DNA from: Xiheimicrobium sp052034585 | Lineage (GTDB): Bacteria > Myxococcota > Myxococcia > Myxococcales > Myxococcaceae | DNA length: 64,000 nt | NCBI GenBank assembly: GCA_052034585.1 | Contig: JBPOIJ010000022.1 | Location: forward strand, 186,001 to 250,000 | Direction of reading: 5' to 3' | Shown: positions 1 to 10,726 of the stretch, piece by piece | Position numbering within the stretch: position 1 is the first letter of the stretch | How the letters are laid out: each line of letters starts with the position of its first letter | Program-made: the position numbers and the translations under genes | The notes under the pieces: generated by a model | Told to the model about the DNA's origin: nothing | Database searches by the model: none | Seen by the model: only the letters and a program-made list of their open reading frames with translations

Positions 1-3000
1 GAGGTCGCCGACAACGAGGAGAAGCCGAACATCGCGTAGCGGGCCTGCGCGGTCTGGCCGGCGCCTGCGTCACAGGTCTGGCCGCACATCGCCCCGCTGC
101 AGGCGCCGGGAGAGAGGCAGCCGGGGCCGCTCCCCGCGTCGCCGAGCTCACAGCAGCTCTCGTTCTGGTAGCAGCCAAGCTCGGCCATGTGGCGAGCCGA
201 GAAGCGCGCGCCCAGGTTCGCCTCGCGGGAATGCACGAGCGGCGCCTTGCTCACGTTCGCGCCGACCTCCGCGGTGTGGTCACCGCACATGTTGTTGGGC
301 GTCTTGGCCGACACCCGCGCCTGGTTCATCAGCACCAGGAGCATGCGCTCCTGATCGGCCGGGTAGCCGTTGCTCGGCTCACCGATCGCCTGCTCGAGCT
401 GCGCGCCAGGTTCGTTCTTCTCGGCGACCGGCCCCGCGCCGGTGCACCCCACGAGCGTCAGGACCGAGGAGACGACGAGGCGCGCGCGACGCCTTTCCCG
501 CCTCCGGAGCACGAGCCACAGCCCGAGCAACGGCGCGAAGAGCGCGCCCGAGCCCGTCGAACACCCGCAGGGCTTGGTGGGCTGGGTGGCCCCACCGGCC
601 GTTCCTCCCGCCATCGCCTCGCCGCCCGCCGCGCCGCCGCCAGTCATCGCCCCGTCGGTCACCGTCACCGTCGCGCGACCGACGAAGAGGCCGCAGGTCG
701 CCGTCACCGTCACGGTCTGCGCGGTGCTGGGCGCGGTGAACGCTCCTGCCGCGTCGATCGCTCCGCTGGAAGCCGACCAGGTGCACGCTGGGGCGCTCAC
801 CTCAGCGCCCGCGAAGTCCTTTCCCTTGACGGTGAACGACTGGGTTCCACCGACGTTCACGCTCGCCGTCGCCGGGCTCACCTCGACCGACGCCAGCCCT
901 GGCATCACGGTGACGGTGACGAAGCCAGTGACGGTGAGCTCACGCTCGTCCTTCACGTCGACGCGCAGGGTGTACTGGCCGGGCGCGGCGAAGGTGATGG
1001 TGGTCTGCTTCGCGGCGTTCGTCTCGTTCGGGCTGAAGGTGACGAGGGCGGGCGGGTTCGAGGCTCCCCAGTGATAGGTGAGCTTCGACTCGTCCATGTC
1101 GTCGGTCGCGGTGACGGTGCCAGTCGCTGCGCCGCCGACGACGGGGCTCGGAGTGACGGTCGGGCCCATGGTGATGCGCGGCACCGGGCCGATCTCGGTG
1201 CGGATCATCGCGGTCGCATCGCGGCCTCCGACGCTCGCGGTGACGGTGCACATGCCCACCGAGGTCGAGGTGAAGCGGCCGGTCGGAGTGACGGTGCCGC
1301 AGCCGCTCACGCTCCAGGTGATCTCCTCGCCGGTGTCGAGGGGCTGGCCGAACTGATCGGTCGCCGAGGCCGAGAACTGCCGCGCGTCGCCGACGTTGAT
1401 GGGCGCGGTCGGCACGTTGAAGATGCTCACCGAGGTCGCAGTCGGCACGACGACGACCGAGAGATCCGCCGAGACCGAGAGGTTGCCGAGGTCGGTCGCG
1501 GTCACCCGGAAGGCGTACGCTCCGGCGCGCTGGAAGGTGACGTCGACGTTCTTCGCGCCGTTGTTCATGTTGTTGCTGAAGACGACCGTCTGCGGGCCGA
1601 AGACGCGCGTCCACGCGTAGGTGAGATCGCCTTCGCTGCCCGGCGCGGGATCGTCGGCGAGCACGAAGAGGCTGGCCATGGTGCCGGTGATGGGAATGGG
1701 CGTCGCGCTGGGAGGCACCACGATGAAGGGCCGCGCGTTGGCACCCTGCACGCTGAAGTCCTGGCCGCCCACGTCGCCCCCGTCGAGCGTCACCGAGCGG
1801 GTCATCGGAGCGAACGTGTAGCCGGGCTTGAAGGGCGCCACCGTCCACGTTCCCTCGGGCACGTTGGCGATGGCGTAGCGGCCCTGGCCGTCGGTCGTCG
1901 ACGACGAGAGCACGCCACCATCACCGAGGGTCGCGCGAACTTCGGTCGAGAGCAGCGGCGCGCCGGCCTCGTCGATCGCCCCTCGCACCGTCCACAGCGG
2001 CTCGGTCGAGGTGGTGGCGTTGAAGACGAGGTTGGTGATGGGCGCCGTCCCCACCCGAACCGGGTTCATGAACATCGGCACGATGCGCTGGTTCGGCGCG
2101 GCGGCGACGAAGTTGTACGAGCCGGCCGGCACCCGGGGGAACGAGAAGGCCCACGAGGCCCCCATCTGCGCCGTCTGCACCGTGCGCACGCCGTCGGTCA
2201 CCGTGTGCGGACCCATGGTGCCGTTCACCACGCCAGAGACGGGCACCACGTCTTCGAGGAAGTTGCAGCCCGTCACCGCCTGGCCGTTCACCACCACCGG
2301 GTTGCTGCAGTTGACGAGGGTGAACGACTGGCCGGGCTGGGCGCGCGCCGCCAGGGTGTACTGGCCGTTGGGCACGTTGGTGAGTTGGTAGCTGCCCTGC
2401 GCGTTCGAGACGGTGGTGTACGCGCCCGCGGTGATGGTGACGCCCGCGAGCGGCTGGCCGACCGAGGTGACGATGCCGAAGATGCCGAAGCCCGCACGAA
2501 TGGCGTTGAAGTTGATGTTCGTCGCGCCGGCCGCAGGCACGGTGACCGGGTTGGTGAAGGCGGGTGAGAGCGTCCACCCGGGCTTGGCCGCGGTGACGGT
2601 CGTCGACGTCGGGGTGACGCCCACCAACACGTAGTCGCCGTTCGAGTCGCTGAGGGCGGTGCGCGAGCCTGCGGTGATGCGCACGCCGTCGACGCCCTGG
2701 GTGGTGTTGACGTCGGTGACGCGCCCCGAGATGCGAGCGGTGGTGGGGTTGCCCACGCGGACGATGACGTTCGCCGAGGCCGTGCCACCCTTCATGTCGC
2801 TCACCGTCACCCGCATCACCGCGTCACGGCTGGTGCTGAAGCGGTTCGTCACCATCGCGGTGTTCGTCGACGAGAAGGTCTCCGAGGCGGGCGCCTGGAT
2901 CGACTCCCAGAAATACGCGAGCGGATCGCCGTCGGGGTCGGTCGCCATCGCGTTGAAGGTGACGGTCTGGTTCACCGCCGCCTGGGTCATCGACGCGGTG

Positions 3001-4496
3001 AGCATCACCGTGGGCGGCCGGTTGTTGGTGAAGGCGCCGCGGTTCACCACCACGTTGAGCGACTGCGGCATCGTGTTTCCCAGGCCCGTGGGCGTCACGT
3101 AGATGCCCGCGGCAGGGTCGCCGAAGGTGCGGCCGATCGGGAGCGGGGCGTCGGTCGCGCTCGTGGTCGAGGGGTTCATGTCGAGCAGGTTCGACTCCTG
3201 CGCCGACGGGTAGCCCCAGAAGATGACCGCGCCTCTCGACAGCACGCCACCGCCGACGGGCCGGAACTCGATCCAGTAGTCGCGCGCGCCGCTGATCGGC
3301 ACCCGAATGCCGTGAATGCCGCCCAGGCTCGGCTGCTCGAGATCGAAGAGCTGCACGCTCCCCGACTGGGCCGGCTGGGCGACGACCTGCACCTGCGCCG
3401 CCGAGAACCAGTCGAGGTCCCACTTGTACCAGGCGTTGAAGTGGCCCTGGAGGCCGGTGGCGTTGTCGATGTCACCCGAGCCCATGGTGTCGAAGGGGTT
3501 GCCGTATTCCTGGCTCGAGCCGGCGCCGATGATCGTCTCGTTGGGGGCCTGCCAGAAGTTGGCGTGGCGCAGGCCGAAGTTGTGGCCGAGCTCGTGGGCG
3601 ATGACTCCGAGGCCGTAGCTCCCGTTGATCCACAGCCCGCGCGCGCCGACGTAGCCCAAGCCCGCCCAGCTCCAGGCCGAGATGCGGCGGAAGACGACCG
3701 CCTCGAAGTCGAAGCTCGACTGGGGAAAGCCGGCGCTGGCTGCAGCGGCCCGCGCATCGGAGAGCAGCTGCGAGGTCGCGTTCATCGAGCCGTACGAGGC
3801 CTTGGTGCGCGGCATGCGGAGCACGGTGGGGGTGATGGTGCCGGTGAAGTGCGTCTGGTTGAAGCTCGCCGCGGCGTAGTAGCGGTCGATGTCGGTGATG
3901 ACGGCCTGCGCGCTCCCGACCGAGATCGGTTCGCCTGGGTCGTCGCTGAAGTCGACCCGAATGTAGAGCAGCCGCTTGGTGCCGATGGTGAAGGGCGAGG
4001 GCTGCGGGTCGGTGGCCGGGTTCGAGTAGGCGATCGACTCGTCGAGGGCGGCGAGGTCTCCCAGCGAGCTGCCGCGGAGCCGAATCGCCGAGCGCGTCTG
4101 CAGCTTTCGAAGCTCGCCGTACGGCACCACGTCGAAGCGCCGTTCCCCGAGGCGAATCTGGGCGAAGAGCGGCTGGCCGTGCGCGCACATCAGCTCGTAA
4201 CGGCCGACGGCGTCGATCGGCAGCTCGAGCTCGTTCGCGACCGACGGCGGCAGCCCGAGCCTCGACTCGAACACCCGAAGCGCTCCCGCCGGCTCGGCGC
4301 GCATCAGCTTCTCGAGCGCGACCCGGCGCTCCTTGGCGAGCCCGAGGCCATCTCGCTCGAGCCGGGTGCGCTGCAGCTCATCGGTCGCCGAGCGGTACTC
4401 CGCCGCCCACGAGGCGAAGCGCGCGAAGACGGGGTCGATGGCCGCCAGGGCCGAGGCCGAAGCGAGGAGAACGCAGAGCGAGAGCGCGCGGGTCAT
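1..4496 (-). CDS. Secreted metzincin metalloprotease with PKD/CarboxypepD_reg/Ig-like domains and MYXO-CTERM-like tail, fused in frame to a CAP-domain lipoprotein (3' end outside window)
   Basis: Reading from ATG at 4496, the frame stays open to position 1 (over 1,490 codons) and leaves the window. A signal peptide covers residues 1 to about 18. Residues 301-311 are HELGHNFGLRH, the HExxHxxGxxH zinc site of metzincins, and a Met-turn (DTMGSG, Met338) follows; this resembles gametolysin-like M11 enzymes. Then come a PKD-like domain (about 490), carboxypeptidase-regulatory-like repeats (about 585, 670, 835), more PKD and Ig-like domains, and a Gly-rich spacer. CGC at 1310-1312, a hydrophobic helix and an Arg-rich end form a MYXO-CTERM-like sorting tail. 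Instead of stopping, the frame runs into a lipoprotein-type signal (LVGC, Cys1351) and a CAP/SCP-like domain. A separate downstream gene could start at GTG 512. The protease should be exported and surface-anchored; the junction is discussed in the findings. Confidence 0.8.
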   Translation of the reverse strand, partial: MTRALSLCVLLASASALAAIDPVFARFASWAAEYRSATDELQRTRLERDGLGLAKERRVALEKLMRAEPAGALRVFESRLGLPPSVANELELPIDAVGRYELMCAHGQPLFAQIRLGERRFDVVPYGELRKLQTRSAIRLRGSSLGDLAALDESIAYSNPATDPQPSPFTIGTKRLLYIRVDFSDDPGEPISVGSAQAVITDIDRYYAAASFNQTHFTGTITPTVLRMPRTKASYGSMNATSQLLSDARAAAASAGFPQSSFDFEAVVFRRISAWSWAGLGYVGARGLWINGSYGLGVIAHELGHNFGLRHANFWQAPNETIIGAGSSQEYGNPFDTMGSGDIDNATGLQGHFNAWYKWDLDWFSAAQVQVVAQPAQSGSVQLFDLEQPSLGGIHGIRVPISGARDYWIEFRPVGGGVLSRGAVIFWGYPSAQESNLLDMNPSTTSATDAPLPIGRTFGDPAAGIYVTPTGLGNTMPQSLNVVVNRGAFTNNRPPTVMLTASMTQAAVNQTVTFNAMATDPDGDPLAYFWESIQAPASETFSSTNTAMVTNRFSTSRDAVMRVTVSDMKGGTASANVIVRVGNPTTARISGRVTDVNTTQGVDGVRITAGSRTALSDSNGDYVLVGVTPTSTTVTAAKPGWTLSPAFTNPVTVPAAGATNINFNAIRAGFGIFGIVTSVGQPLAGVTITAGAYTTVSNAQGSYQLTNVPNGQYTLAARAQPGQSFTLVNCSNPVVVNGQAVTGCNFLEDVVPVSGVVNGTMGPHTVTDGVRTVQTAQMGASWAFSFPRVPAGSYNFVAAAPNQRIVPMFMNPVRVGTAPITNLVFNATTSTEPLWTVRGAIDEAGAPLLSTEVRATLGDGGVLSSSTTDGQGRYAIANVPEGTWTVAPFKPGYTFAPMTRSVTLDGGDVGGQDFSVQGANARPFIVVPPSATPIPITGTMASLFVLADDPAPGSEGDLTYAWTRVFGPQTVVFSNNMNNGAKNVDVTFQRAGAYAFRVTATDLGNLSVSADLSVVVVPTATSVSIFNVPTAPINVGDARQFSASATDQFGQPLDTGEEITWSVSGCGTVTPTGRFTSTSVGMCTVTASVGGRDATAMIRTEIGPVPRITMGPTVTPSPVVGGAATGTVTATDDMDESKLTYHWGASNPPALVTFSPNETNAAKQTTITFAAPGQYTLRVDVKDERELTVTGFVTVTVMPGLASVEVSPATASVNVGGTQSFTVKGKDFAGAEVSAPACTWSASSGAIDAAGAFTAPSTAQTVTVTATCGLFVGRATVTVTDGAMTGGGAAGGEAMAGGTAGGATQPTKPCGCSTGSGALFAPLLGLWLVLRRRERRRARLVVSSVLTLVGCTGAGPVAEKNEPGAQLEQAIGEPSNGYPADQERMLLVLMNQARVSAKTPNNMCGDHTAEVGANVSKAPLVHSREANLGARFSARHMAELGCYQNESCCELGDAGSGPGCLSPGACSGAMCGQTCDAGAGQTAQARYAMFGFSSLSAT

Positions 4497-4514
4497 GGGG
4501 AGCTCTTTTTCGAG

Positions 4515-4550
4515 AGAAGCCGTCCGAGCCGGCCGGCGGACTGGCCTTCT
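4515..4550. repeat. Inverted repeat between kinase and protease genes
   Basis: AGAAGCCGTCCG at 4515-4526 pairs with 4537-4550 to give a 12-bp stem with two single-base bulges and a 10-base loop. It lies between the stop of the histidine kinase gene and the start of the protease gene, both on the minus strand. No clean T-run follows on the minus strand, so it could be a weak terminator or a leader structure of the protease mRNA. Confidence 0.4.
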
Positions 4551-4599
4551 TAACCAGATGCCTCGGGGGGATTCCACCAGCGCAGCGCAGCGCGGTCGC

Positions 4600-7017
4600 T
4601 CAGTGGGCTGGGCCGGCGAAGACGCGATCGAGGGTGGCCACCGCCTCATCGAGCCGCCACGGCTTGAGCAGCACCGCGGTGACGCCCATCGCCGCGAGCT
4701 CCTCGTTCGGCGACGTCGCCAGCCCGCTCGAGACGATCACCGGCAGATCGGGCCGAACCAGGCGCAGCGAGCGCGCGAACTCGACCCCGCTCATCTGGGG
4801 CATCGAGAGATCGGTGAGCACCGCGTCGAAGCCCGTCGGGGCCCGGCGAAAAGCCTCGAGGGCGACGCGCGGGTCGTCGAAGACCGTGGTGCGGTAGCCG
4901 ATCGTCTCGAGCAGCTTCGCGCTCACCTTCGCCATTCCGGGGTGATCGTCGACGAGCATCAGGTGGCGCGCGGGCACGGCGGGGCTCGCGGCGTGGCTGG
5001 GGAGAAAGACCTCGAACGAGGCGCCCTTTCCGGGAGCGGTGCTCACGACGATCGCGCCCTCGTGGCCTGCGACGACCGACTGAACGACCGACAGCCCGAG
5101 CCCGCTGCCCTGCGTCGTCGAGAAGAAGGGCTCGAAGGCGCGGCGGCGGGTCGCCTCGTCCATTCCACGCCCCGTGTCACTCACCGCCAACCGGGCACAG
5201 GACCCCGGCCGCAGCGGAGGGTGGGCGGCCGCGAAGTGCGGAGAGAGCTCCCGGAGGCCGATCTCGATGGTGAGCCGCCCGCCGTTCGGCATCGCCTGGA
5301 GCGCATTGGCGCTGAGGTTCAGCACCACCTGATGGAGCTGGGCGGGGTCACCGTTCACAAGGACGCCACCCGAGGCCTCGACGACGAGCTCGACCGCGGG
5401 CGCCATCGCCGAGACCTGCCGCACGACCTCGCGCACCAAAGGCTCGAGCTCGACCGGCCGCTTCTCTTCGGGTTCGCCGCGGCCCACCGACGCGATCCGC
5501 TGCACCAGCGCGCGGCCACGGGAGGTCGCCTCGAGAATGGCTTGAGGAGCGCCCGCGCCAGGTTCCTTGGTGAGCTGACCGGCGTGCGCCTCGATCACCG
5601 AGAGCAGGCTGGCGACGTCGTGGGCGACGTGGCTGGCGAGGCGCATGAGGGCCTCGGTCTTCTGGGTCTCGGCGAGCTGCGCCTCGAGCTCACGGGCGAG
5701 CCGCTCCGAGGTGCGCAGCAGGGTGACGTCGCGCGCGACCGACGCCAGCCGGTGCACCCGGCCCACGTCGTCGAGCACGGGGATGATCGCGGTGTTGTAG
5801 ATGCGCGCGCCGTTCGGCAGGGGCAGCTCGTGCTCGTACGAGATCGGCACCCGCGCCCGAATCGCCTGTCGGTGTCGCGCCTCGAGGAGCGCCGCTGGCG
5901 TGGGCGGGAGCACCTCGCGCGCTTCCTTGCCGATCAGCTGGTCGCGCCCCAGCCCGGTCGACGATTCGACCGCCGGGTTCGCGTCTTCGCAGAACACCCG
6001 CCCGTCGGCCGAGACGCGGTAGAGCAAGATGTTGTCCGACGAGTAGTGGAACACGTCGCGAAAGCGCCGCTCCGACGCCGCGAGCGCGCTCTCGACCTTC
6101 ACCCGCTCCGCCGCCTCGAGCGCGAGCAACACCACGTCGGCGAGCGCGGTCGAGAACACCTCTTCGGCGGCGGTCCACCGGCGGGGCGCGCCACGGTGCC
6201 CGACGCAGATCACCCCGCGCAGCTCTCCACGCAGGCTCAGCGCGACGTCGAGCGTCGAGCAGATGTTCTGCGGCCGCAGCGAGCTCTCGGCGAACTCCCT
6301 GGTGCGCGAGTCGGTGAGCGCGGCGGTGGCGGCGATGACGCGGTTCGCCGCGAGGGCCTCGAAGTAGCGCGGGTGCTCGGCGCGCGACAGCCGCACGCCC
6401 TGGGTGTGCAAGCCGGTGGTGACGTCGAAGGCGTCGGCGAGCTCGAGCGCCGACCTGTCTTCCGAATAGAGCCAGATGCCCGCGCGGTCGACGCCGATGG
6501 TGCGCACGCAGCGCTGGGTGATCTCCTGGAGCTTGGCGACGAGATCGGTGCCGCGAAAGACGGCGCTGCGGGTCAGCTCGATCAACCCCGCGGTGGCCTC
6601 GCGCAGCTGCCGTTCCTTCTCCTCGGTCGCCGCCTCTTCCCGGGCCTCGCGCAACAACCGAGCGAGCACGGCTGACAAGCCCAGCAACCCAGGCCTGAAG
6701 ATCCAGGCGCTGGCGCCGGTCGCCATCCACTCCGCGACGTCGCTCTCCTGGCGGGCATCCGCGACCACCACCAGGGGAACCGGCCGGCCGATCTCCTCGA
6801 GCAGCGCCACCCAGCCCTGCGCGTCGAGGCGCGAGCCGTAGAGATCGACGAGCAGCGCGTCGAAGCGGCTCGAGCTGAGCAGCGGCCGGGGATCGTCGCT
6901 GGGCGAGAGCCGCTCGAGGCGAACGGTGCGGTTGTCGATGGCGAGCGCGCGGTGGATCCAGCCGGCGTCGTCGTCGGTGCCTCCCACGAGCAAGAGCCGT
7001 GGTGTCTGCGCCTTCAT
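4600..7017 (-). CDS. Hybrid sensor histidine kinase (receiver-like, GAF, PAS, HisKA, HATPase, receiver)
   Basis: A predicted cytoplasmic two-component kinase of 805 aa with no membrane segments. The N-terminus (about 5-115) is receiver-like but lacks the usual Lys (RPG at 108-110 where KP is expected), so it is probably degenerate. A GAF-like domain (about 150-300) and a PAS domain (about 312-432) precede the HisKA helix, whose phospho-acceptor is His466 in the AHD motif. The ATPase has an N-box around 567-575, DTGRGMD at 614-620 and a GSGLGL box at 637-642. The C-terminal receiver (about 685-800) has acidic residues DD at 690-691, phospho-site Asp736 and Lys785, so phosphate could move from His466 to Asp736. 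No partner response regulator is adjacent. GAF and PAS imply sensing of an intracellular small molecule or redox cue; the ligand cannot be read from sequence. Confidence 0.93.
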   Translation of the reverse strand: MKAQTPRLLLVGGTDDDAGWIHRALAIDNRTVRLERLSPSDDPRPLLSSSRFDALLVDLYGSRLDAQGWVALLEEIGRPVPLVVVADARQESDVAEWMATGASAWIFRPGLLGLSAVLARLLREAREEAATEEKERQLREATAGLIELTRSAVFRGTDLVAKLQEITQRCVRTIGVDRAGIWLYSEDRSALELADAFDVTTGLHTQGVRLSRAEHPRYFEALAANRVIAATAALTDSRTREFAESSLRPQNICSTLDVALSLRGELRGVICVGHRGAPRRWTAAEEVFSTALADVVLLALEAAERVKVESALAASERRFRDVFHYSSDNILLYRVSADGRVFCEDANPAVESSTGLGRDQLIGKEAREVLPPTPAALLEARHRQAIRARVPISYEHELPLPNGARIYNTAIIPVLDDVGRVHRLASVARDVTLLRTSERLARELEAQLAETQKTEALMRLASHVAHDVASLLSVIEAHAGQLTKEPGAGAPQAILEATSRGRALVQRIASVGRGEPEEKRPVELEPLVREVVRQVSAMAPAVELVVEASGGVLVNGDPAQLHQVVLNLSANALQAMPNGGRLTIEIGLRELSPHFAAAHPPLRPGSCARLAVSDTGRGMDEATRRRAFEPFFSTTQGSGLGLSVVQSVVAGHEGAIVVSTAPGKGASFEVFLPSHAASPAVPARHLMLVDDHPGMAKVSAKLLETIGYRTTVFDDPRVALEAFRRAPTGFDAVLTDLSMPQMSGVEFARSLRLVRPDLPVIVSSGLATSPNEELAAMGVTAVLLKPWRLDEAVATLDRVFAGPAH

Positions 7018-7089
7018 CGGCGGCCCCCCGGGATCATGGTGGGCACCTTGCCTCAGTCCGAAGGGTGCTTCCAGCCTGCCGCCACCCCG

Positions 7090-9306
<2,217 letters not shown>

Positions 9307-9342
9307 GGTAGCACGCTCACGGCAGAGGCCCGAACGAGACGC

Positions 9343-10641
9343 TCAGCCGCGGCTGGGAGCGCTCGTCTCGAGCGTCGCGTCGACGGTGCGCGGCTGCGGA
9401 GGGCTCGTGCCGGTGATGAGCCGCGCGCTCCGGCCGTAGGTGAACCAGGCCCACGCCCACTGGAAGAGCACGACGATGCGGTTGCGGAAGCCGATGAGGA
9501 AGATGAGGTGAATGAAGAGCCAGGCGAGCCAGCCCAGCATGCCCGAGAGCTTGAACGGCCCCGACTGGGCGATGCCCGAGGCGCGCCCGACCGTGGCCAT
9601 GATGCCCTTGTCGACGTACTCGAAGGGTCGAGTGGGCTCCTTGGCGCGCGCGGCGGCGATGTTGCGCGCGACGTGTTCTCCTTGCTGGAGCGCGACGGGC
9701 GCGAGGCCAGGGAGCGCCCCACCGTCCTTCGTCGGAAAGTGGGCGAGATCGCCGATGACGTACGCGTCGGGATGACCTGGGACCGAGAGGTCGGCGTTCA
9801 CGGTGATTCGCCCCGAGCGATCGGTCGTGACGCCGAGCGAGCGCGTCCACGCCGGCGCCTCGACGCCAGCCGCCCAGAGCACCGTCTTCGCGGGCAAGAA
9901 GCCATCGGGCAGCCGCACGCCCTCGGCGGTCACGTCCTCCACCCGGGTCTGCAGACGCACGTCGACCTGCAGCCGCTCGAGTGACGCCCGCGCCTTGCCC
10001 GACAGCCCGGTGTCGAAGGCGGAGAGCACCCGGGCGCCCGCCTCGACCAACACCACCTTGGCGCTGCGGGGATCGAAGGCGCGAAAGTCTCCGGCCACCG
10101 AGAAGCGCGCCAGCTCGCTGATCGCCCCTGCCAGCTCCACCCCCGTCGGCCCACCGCCCACCACGACGAAGGTGAGCCAGCCCTGCCGCTTCACCGGGTC
10201 GGTCTCCTGCTCCGCGTTCTCGAAGGCCATCAGCACCCGGCGGCGAATCTCGAGCGCGTCGTCGAGCGTCTTGAGGCCCGGCGCGTCACCTTCCCACTGG
10301 CCCTTTCCGAAGTAGCTGTGCCGCACGCCGGTGGCCAGCACGAGCGAGTCGTAGCCGAGCGCGCTCCCGTCACCGAGGCGTACCTGCCGGGCGGCGAGCT
10401 CGACGCCGACGACCTCGGCCATGCGCACCGAGACGTTCTCGTGCTCGGTGACCAGGTTTCGAATCGGCGAGGCGATGTCGCTGGGAGACAGGCCGGCCGT
10501 CGCCACCTGGTAGAGGAGCGGCTGGAACAGGTGGTAGTTCTGCCGATCGACGAGCGTCACCGCCACGTCCTGCTCGCCGAGCGCGCGCGCTGCCGCCAAG
10601 CCGCCGAAGCCGCCACCGACGATCACCACGTGATGCGCCAT
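9343..10641 (-). CDS. ndh: Type II NADH dehydrogenase (NADH:quinone oxidoreductase, NDH-2)
   Basis: A 432-aa flavoprotein of usual NDH-2 length. The N-terminal FAD Rossmann motif is IVGGGFGG (7-14). The substrate-side NADH Rossmann motif is VVGGGPTG near residue 165, and AYVIGD near residue 290 contacts FAD. The C-terminus has hydrophobic and amphipathic helices (WLAWLFIHLIFLIGF) that anchor such enzymes to the cytoplasmic membrane. In this family electrons pass from NADH to the quinone pool without proton pumping. It is a single gene preceded by an 85-bp gap after the penicillin acylase gene. A more general pyridine nucleotide-disulfide oxidoreductase is possible, but the QNYHLFQPLLYQVA segment is typical of NDH-2. 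Confidence 0.93.
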   Translation of the reverse strand: MAHHVVIVGGGFGGLAAARALGEQDVAVTLVDRQNYHLFQPLLYQVATAGLSPSDIASPIRNLVTEHENVSVRMAEVVGVELAARQVRLGDGSALGYDSLVLATGVRHSYFGKGQWEGDAPGLKTLDDALEIRRRVLMAFENAEQETDPVKRQGWLTFVVVGGGPTGVELAGAISELARFSVAGDFRAFDPRSAKVVLVEAGARVLSAFDTGLSGKARASLERLQVDVRLQTRVEDVTAEGVRLPDGFLPAKTVLWAAGVEAPAWTRSLGVTTDRSGRITVNADLSVPGHPDAYVIGDLAHFPTKDGGALPGLAPVALQQGEHVARNIAAARAKEPTRPFEYVDKGIMATVGRASGIAQSGPFKLSGMLGWLAWLFIHLIFLIGFRNRIVVLFQWAWAWFTYGRSARLITGTSPPQPRTVDATLETSAPSRG

Positions 10642-10726
10642 GAGCTCTCCTCGCGGCCTTTCATCACTGCCTCGCCCGACCGCCGCAGGCCGTCCCGAGC
10701 GCGAGCCATCAGTCCTCGTGATGCGT

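Noticed and set aside
189..2567. 792-codon plus-strand open frame opposite the protease gene
   Set aside because: It is antisense to the protease domains and has the Arg/His composition of such frames.
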